Shown here in pieces: positions 52,801 to 61,100 of a DNA stretch of 64,000 nt. Source of the DNA: Harmothoe impar. Taxonomy: Eukaryota; Annelida; Polychaeta; Phyllodocida; Polynoidae. Where the stretch lies: assembly GCA_947462335.1 (NCBI GenBank), contig OX381706.1:18886784-18950783 (forward strand), read 5' to 3'. How positions within the stretch are numbered: the first letter of the stretch is position 1; each line of letters begins with the position of its first letter. The notes beneath the pieces are model-generated. The model saw only the letters and a list, made by a program, of their open reading frames with translations, was not told where the DNA came from and made no database searches. The translations under genes were made by a program, and so were the position numbers.

Positions 52801-55800
52801 GTTTCTCTATGGCTTCTTATTATGGTCAAACGTTGTATCATGAAGATTCATGGTTGTATGACGTTAAAAATGTTTTTGACATAAAATAACGTTTTTTCTT
52901 AGCTCTGGGTTACTATCGATCCCAGGGATTAGGGTTCAATATTGGGGATCTACATGGAAGATGTCCCCATGCCACATATCGAAATTAAGAAATGTCATGT
53001 CACTTAAAATCTCCATGTCCCATGTCATCTCTAAGAACCTCCCATGTCCCATGTCGATTTTAAGAAATATGTCATGTCACTTATTTTTTCCATGATGTCA
53101 CTAAGCCCATGTGGCATGTCGATTTTAAGTAAAGGCCATGTTGCCATGTCGAATTTAGGCATCCGCCCCCATAATATGAACCATGTTCGGCTGATAATCA
53201 TTTCCTCAAACTGGGAGGTCGGAGGGGTCCATTTACAGTAAATGAAAACACTACTCACGTGTGGAAATGCAGGCGGAGAGGCTTGTGCTTCCTGCGATTT
53301 GTGTGGTTGTACTGGCTGGGCAGGGTTTGCAGAACGTCGCCCCTGGCAGATCCTGATAATAGCCTCTTGGACATGACAAACACGGGGCATAGCCGCGTAC
53401 TGAATAGGTGCCCTCGATACATCGCACTGGCAATGAGGAATAAAAAATGGAAACTATCACTGTATGACTGTTTACATTTAAGAAAATCTAAGGTGTCTTA
53501 GAGAACACTTTAAGCGGCTTTAAGTTCTTTAATGCCATTGGTTTTCTCATCCTGCAAGTGAGAAGCTATAGTCCGTGGCACCAAGAAAGGGACTGGCAAA
53601 CTATGTTTGCCCTTTTGCATTTCACGTCATGATCCACTACTTTGGCACTAGTAGTCGCATCATCTTCATGTAAAAAACGTTTTTTAGCCGAGACTCTGTA
53701 GTTTAAGGTAATGACAATGTCATGTTTCTCTGGAGAAATATGGGTAATTGTGAAATTTGTAAATACCCTAGAAATATTTCTGAAATGTTGTATTTTTGTT
53801 GACTTTGATTTGCATTAGCACCTATAGAAATTGAAATACACTGTCAGAGATGGAATTAGTCATCAAATAAATGAGGGAACAATTTTTCTTCACAATGATA
53901 CCATTTAGAACATTCTGGTTAAAGAAATGCAAATGTGAGCCTTTCCACAAAGTGAGATTGAAATATTCAAAAATTGCTTAAAATCAGCATTTTGGGGAAG
54001 TTTTGATGATATTCCCTATACTTCTAATGTGCAATAAAGAGTGTTTACCGATATTGTCATTAAACTGCACTTTACAAGCAAGAGAATGAACAATTTCCCT
54101 GATTGTAAATTTTTTTCTCATGTGTATGTGTTTAGTTCTTCATCGGGAAATATTTTGTGCCCATTTGAATTGTTACTAGATGTTATTTCACATAGAAAAC
54201 AAGCCTAATTCAATAGTCCCTTTCTTGGTGCCACGGACTATAGCAGCAATGGTCGTCATGCAATGGCTGTGGAGAACTGTTCATGTGATAAATCATATTC
54301 TCCATAATAATTATAATTGTCCACCCATGCAAGATGGTATGGAGCATATTTAATTAGTTATTTATTTCATTACCTCAAAATAGGTCAATAGCTTGTAAGG
54401 TTAAAAAGGAGAAAAGGTCAAAGATTTATAGAATGTTTGCCTACTGTAGTTCTACCTGTTACATAGAATACTATCTTAGGCCAAATTTTTAAAAAAGGTT
54501 TGTTTCAGGTAACATGTGAGGAAAATGTAGGGTCGGTAGGTCGGATTATTTTTTTTAACATGAATGTACCAGCCAACTTTATTGAAAACCCTAAACTTGA
54601 CCAAAAAAGGGTAAAAATGCGAAAATTTCTTCAAAATTGCATAAAAAAACGCAGGGTCGGCCCTGTTTTGAGAGTGTCAGTCGGGTGACCTGAAACAAAC
54701 CTTTTTTTTTTGCCTTAGGGAGTAAGTATTTGATATTTATTTTATAACGGAGGTGCTGATAAATTTTCTCTCATAGAGCCAAAAGAGGTTCAAGATTAAT
54801 TGGTTGATATACTTACGTTTGGCTGATTGTGGCTCTATGTTGAAGATATGTGGGTTCGTGACAAACCCTGAGCCTCGTTGGGTTGCCGGCACACACTGAT
54901 TGTTCATCCAGTAGTGGTTGGGTGGACAGCGCTTACAGGGGGCAAGGTTGTTCTCATCCCCAAAGGTGCCAGGCGGACAGACGGCTTAAAACAGCAACGT
55001 TATTGTCAGAATAAATATCTAGATAGATAGACAGATAGACAGACAGACAGTTAGACAGCTAGACAGACAGATAGACGGATAGACAGATACATAGATGGAT
55101 AGGGCAGTAAAATATAATATTGATTTATGAAAGACTATAAAAGAACATATTTTTGGGGTTCATTATCTACAGCATATAAATATGTACGAAGATACAATTA
55201 TGTAACAAATCAACCATTAACTACTTACCTTCACATTCTGAATGATACCTGCTGGCTGGTCTCCTAGAGAAGGTAGGCCTACCAATAATATCAGGTAGAC
55301 AGGGCTTACAGCTGAAGGCCCTCCTCTCATCCTGATAGGAACCTGGAGGGCACGGCCTGCACTGGTCCTCTCGGTAGAAGGTACCCAAGGGGCACTCCTC
55401 TACAATGACAACATGCTTATATTAATGATAATGATCATTTGATGATGGAAATTAAGCATAGGTTCCACTAATAATATAAAGCAGATATTTGAAATCCAAC
55501 ATCTTAAATGCCAATTCCATGTGACACATATTGTTTCTTTGACGGATGTGTGTCGGATGGTAGGCTGGATTTAACTATCAGATCGTTGCCATCAATAAGG
55601 TAGAGAATTTACGGTAACCTATATATGGGACTAGCACATTAGGCTATGCAGGCCGGCATCTTGCCTCAGAGCAATGCGTTGTGGTTAGCCCCCCGACTCC
55701 AGAGCAGTGCATTATGGGTGAATATCTTATCAGTCCCTTTGTTCCAGGTGTGAATTGAGGGGATGAACTTGATAAGGAGTTGGGGTGTAGTCCCCGACTA

Positions 55801-58135
55801 CCTGAGTTACCAGGTGGTCTCGTATAGGTTGGTCGTATAGGGAGCCAAAAAATGACTTCCGTAAAACCTCGCGTATAAGCCTAACTCGCATATAAGCCGC
55901 ACCCCGACATTAAGCCGATCCTATAAGCCACACCAGCGATCTGGTTATGGTGACTTTAGTACTGTACTATAGGAGCAAAAACTCGCGTAAAAGCCGCACC
56001 CCGACTCTGTGCCGATCCTATAAGCCGCACCGGCGATCTGATTCGCGTACTAGCCGTGGCTTATACGCGAGGTTTTACGGTAACCTGGTTAGGCACTATA
56101 CAGACTGAGATATTGGCCGTATAGGGAGCTCAGTGCATAGCAAAATCAAGATGGCTCACCGCACTGTCCTGGGGGTCTTGTCACAAAGCCAAGCTCACAG
56201 GTGATGAGCCCATCTCCTGTGACAAAGTCTTGGGCAGTAGCAGGAGGATTACAACCGGGAGCAGTGAGGCTGGCAAAGGGGTTGGGTGCTAGTGCATTAG
56301 CCAGACGTTCTCTGCAAGCCCATAGGTTGTCAATAGCCACGAACTGCTCTGATCGGCGGACTACAAATCGAACTGAGGCAAAAAGCTGAAAGAGAGAATA
56401 TTCTTTAGTGTATGTCATTTCAGAAGCAGTATTATATAATGATGAAATATCGACATGTACATACACACATTGCCAACCCATGCATATATACCCTTGGTTA
56501 TTTTAAAAATATGGCCTCTAATCGCCAGGGATGTATTCATACACCTTGTTCTTTATGAGTGTATCGATTTTATGATTGGGTGCAGCATGCATGCATTCAG
56601 AACAAAGAGCATAGCAAAGGACTATGGAGGCCTTAAATACAAGTATGTGTATTTTAACTCTCTGTGTAATCTTAAAAGCATTGTCTTAAATCAACGCTAT
56701 CAAATCATTCTCTGCAATATCAATAAGCGATATCCCGGTAATGTAAGGAAATATTAAGAACTTTTAAGTATCACATTTATTATTATGCAGAAGATAATGT
56801 CCACGCTCCATCGCGAGAACGTCGCGAAGAGCCTTTTGAAGGTTTTACTCTTGCTACCACTATAGCAACAGTAGGAGTGCCGCGGGTATATGTGAGCTCT
56901 CTCCTTAGATAGGATTGGTGGGGCGTTATTTATGTGTTACTTAATACCAAAACCTACCCTTCCTGCCGGCATCCCAAAAGACGATATCTCAGTGTCCATA
57001 TCTATATCGCAGTTTCTGGTGGGGCCATCCTGCTGGGCAGCCAACGCGATCCCAGTAGCTATGGTCTCTATGGTAGCTTTGATTTGTGGGGGCACGCACT
57101 GTCCTACCGTGATCATTAAGTCGCGGCCCTCCACTAACTGTACTGGGGGGGTTGTCTCGTCAGGCTGCTCGTGTATTATTGCTGGCTTCACCTCTGTAAT
57201 GAGAAAATTTGATTAATTGATTGATTTGGTAGAACGTCCCAGCATACATAAAGTACCTTAGCCCCTAAAAGAGTATAAGGTGTTTGATTTAGGCCCGGAT
57301 TTAGGTTATAATGATCTGAAAACCTAGGGTAGGTAGGTCGGGTAAGTTATAATCTGTGTCTCTGTCCTACCAGTATTTAAACTGTACATTTATGCTGATA
57401 CTCGTACAATATCAGCAGAGGTATCAAAACATTATACAGACAGAAAACCAGGGGTCCAACAATAGAGCCTTGTGGGACTCCACATTTCATTGGCAAATTC
57501 CACTGCTGACCAATCAATGGATGAACCTTCATCTGTCGCTTATCCATTCAAAATAGCAAACGTTGACAAACACTGCATGAGTTTTACTATTTACACAAAA
57601 TGTAAGTCTTTGTAATGGCTGTATTTACAATAATATGTTAGCCCCTGTAAATTGATGTATTGGCATTTACAAGAAGTTACACATTGTAAATACAGCAGGC
57701 TAAATATTATGTTGTGCAAATGGCAAAACTTATGGAGTGACGGTTGATGGACGAGGCACAAGTTTGTGATCCCAACACTACATTCTTGCTGACACGGTTA
57801 GGTTCGTTTTTCCCACACTTTGGCTCCCCCATGCCATGTGATACCTGGGAGGAGCCTCTCATGAGGAACCTCAAGGATAATATACAATAGGAGGGAACAT
57901 ATTTTCTAGAAGATCATGCAGTGAGATGTGAAAACAAAAACAACATATATTCCACCCCCCCCCCCCCTACATTGTTTTCCAAATTCTACTCTATTGTTTT
58001 GTCCCCATCTCATCATTTGTCCAATGTTGTCCTAGTGTTGTATTCATGCATCCTTATCATCCCCGGATCGGCTCTTTATAGCAAACGGATCCTGTCCTGT
58101 TACACGTCCTTGGTGGGTCAGGGCTTTAAAAGTTT

Positions 58136-58179
<44 letters not shown>

Positions 58180-61100
58180 TTAAAGAATCTTATTCAACTT
58201 ACCGACACAGTCAGGGAATTCCTTATCCTCCTCCCACGCGCCGCCCTCACAGACCAAGTTGTAGAGGGGGCTGTCGGTGCCGTAGAACAAGAACAGCCTA
58301 TCCGGCTGTCCCGGCGGTCCCGGCGGTCCCGGCGGACACTGCAGGGTACAGGTCTTCTCAGTGACCCCAAAGCAGTCCGGCTGGGGCCGCTCTGGTTGGT
58401 GTGCAGGCCTATTGCATGGGTTTCCTAGCATAGAATGGCCGGAGGGGAGATCATTCAATCAAGGGAATGATAATTTGTATTTCTACCCCTTGACCGGGGG
58501 ATGGGTGTAAACAATTTCAACCGCTCTTGGTACATCATACATAAAGCTCCAAATAATATCCTTGTTTCCCATCACCTTGCGCATCATTGATTATTCTTTT
58601 GCAAATCTTAATAGAGTAAATAAAGGGCCCTTGTCATATTTCTCATGGCTTGGTGATGAGAAACAAGGATATTTTTTTTGGAGTGGCCTAATATATGGAG
58701 ACAAAGATTCATAAATATTCTTCACCAAACGCTGCCTGAGGGCTATCTCATGGGGCAAAATTAACCCTTTAAGTGTGTTAATACATTATGTCCTTGGTCG
58801 TTACAATGCATGAATGCAGCCCTGTCGATTGACTCACCAGTGCTGCATTCAAGCATCGTGCCGACCCTACGAGTTTGAGACGCTCCCAAAGAGTCTTCAT
58901 GATGCACCAACACAGCCCCGGCGAGCTACTCGCATCATGACGACAAATGTAATCTTTTAGCGACATGGTGTCCCAAAAGGGTTAGGGGGGCTGCTACAGA
59001 TATAATATTCACCATGAAATGAAAGAAAGTCTCTTACCGATAATATTAACGGGGACTTCACACTTAGCCTCATTCTCTGCTTCATCTGTAACTGTCAGCA
59101 CCAGTGTGATCACAGTATGGCCAGCGTCAGAGGGTGCCTCATCCTCACTATACTCAAATTCGGCCTCTCCATCAAAGGGGAGAGGTTGGAAGGCCTCCTC
59201 GATCTTATCCTTAGGGATGTCAAAAGTCCCCACATGTTCCAGTGGAACGTCAACGATGATATGATCAGGACATTGGGAGATGGCCGGGGGCGTTTCATCT
59301 GCGTGAATAGTGAGAGAAGATATGGTCATTTCAGATTATTCTTTTTCAAAAGAAAAGAAAAGAAATGATTGTGTATACAAGGTGCAAAGAAATGTGCATT
59401 AAGAAATTTCCAGTGAAGACATTGGTTGTTATTTTAGGCGCTGATAGACGATATTGATAGGAACAGTGCTTGTAAAGCATGCACGATGATACGCACTGAT
59501 TTCTAAGAGCTATCCCATTTCTGGAACAAAGTACCTTAGAACCCTCTAGAAATGACCGGGGGAAATGACCAGATTGACTCAAGCTCGCTTATTCGCTGGT
59601 TCCCCGTCCATATGGCAATGCACGAGGGGACCAGCATAACTCGCTTAGGACAAATTCAAATAAACATCACTCAGTGAATTATTTGTATGCTTCTAGAATG
59701 TTCCATGCTTCGTACACACTAAACAATAACCCGCGATACCATCCCAGATTATTCAAATATATTTACTCTTGCTCTATTATTTTCTTAGCCTTACTACAGT
59801 TTGTGTACAAACATTTCCTTCCAGACCATCTATAAAAAAAAGTTTGGAAACGTTTTTTTGTTAGCTTGGACGCTCTGGACTAGGCAACCACTCCGATATT
59901 CTTGACCAGTCTCCCAGCCTAACCAAGTTCGTAATTTTTTGGCTTCCTATAGGACCAACCCAGGTTAGTTAATATTGTCAGGTTGGTCAGTACTGACCAA
60001 CTCAACTTAGTCTTCTTCATTTTAATGCGTTTTAGGCTTAGTCCTTTTTAGTAAAGCATTAGTCATACGTTGTCATGTTATATGTTGTTATTTTTTTTAA
60101 TATCACTTGGTCATACCTGATCAAAGTCCTAATGACTAACCTGGGATAGCCACTTCAGGCTAAGGGCCGGGGTATTTAGATTTTCTGTGCAGGGTTTTTA
60201 TCACTCACCTTTCACCTTGATCTGCCATATGCACCGCCCGAGGTTTGCCGAAAAGTCAGCTGCACTTAACACAATGGTAACATCATCAGGGATCGGGGCT
60301 CTCGGGTTCCAGCTAATCGAGGTGGTCTGGATGACATGGTTGTCGTAGACGGCACGAGGGATCCATGAATCGGGCAGGGTAGCGTACCTCGTCACCTCTT
60401 CCGGTCCGAGAGGGCATTCTGGGAACACAGGCCTCTGTCTGTCTGTTTGTCCGGAATTTGAATTTTGGATGATATAATTATAGACCAATGCAGCAAAGAA
60501 AGAGGGACTTTTTAGAAAACTTGTTGATACATTTTCTGAGGTGTGACTGACAAATATATGAATCTAACTTTAAAATCCTGCATTCGAATATTATACTATT
60601 CCAGTGAATCTCCTGATATGAGATTTTGCAAATACATTTATTACATACATTGCTAGGTGTGTTCTGCTGAAACAAAAGTAATTGTAACTTTATCATGAAA
60701 AAGTCCTTTTTAGAACTGAGAGTTATGTACAGTCAGCCCTCGCATTTGGAAAAAGTGAGGAAAATTATTTGATGAAGCAAATTCACTGACAACTATTTTC
60801 AGGGGCGGACACAAGATTTTGAAGAAAATAATAGTTTAAAAAATCCCCCCAAACAAGCTGAGAGATATCAATATAGTTGGCTTTTGCTTTTATCTTTTGA
60901 TTTGAAGCCAACTTATGAAGGAAAGACAACTTTTTCTTGGCCATTAAATACAGTCACATTGTATTCAATCGGGGCCATTGAATTCGACGTTTGCATGCTA
61001 AAGCATAGTAAATCTTGTATTTCAGAGAAATAAGGGTTGATCTTACCCACACAGACGGCTGCACCTCCAGTCCAGTATTCTCTACTTGTGCCGCTGTTCC

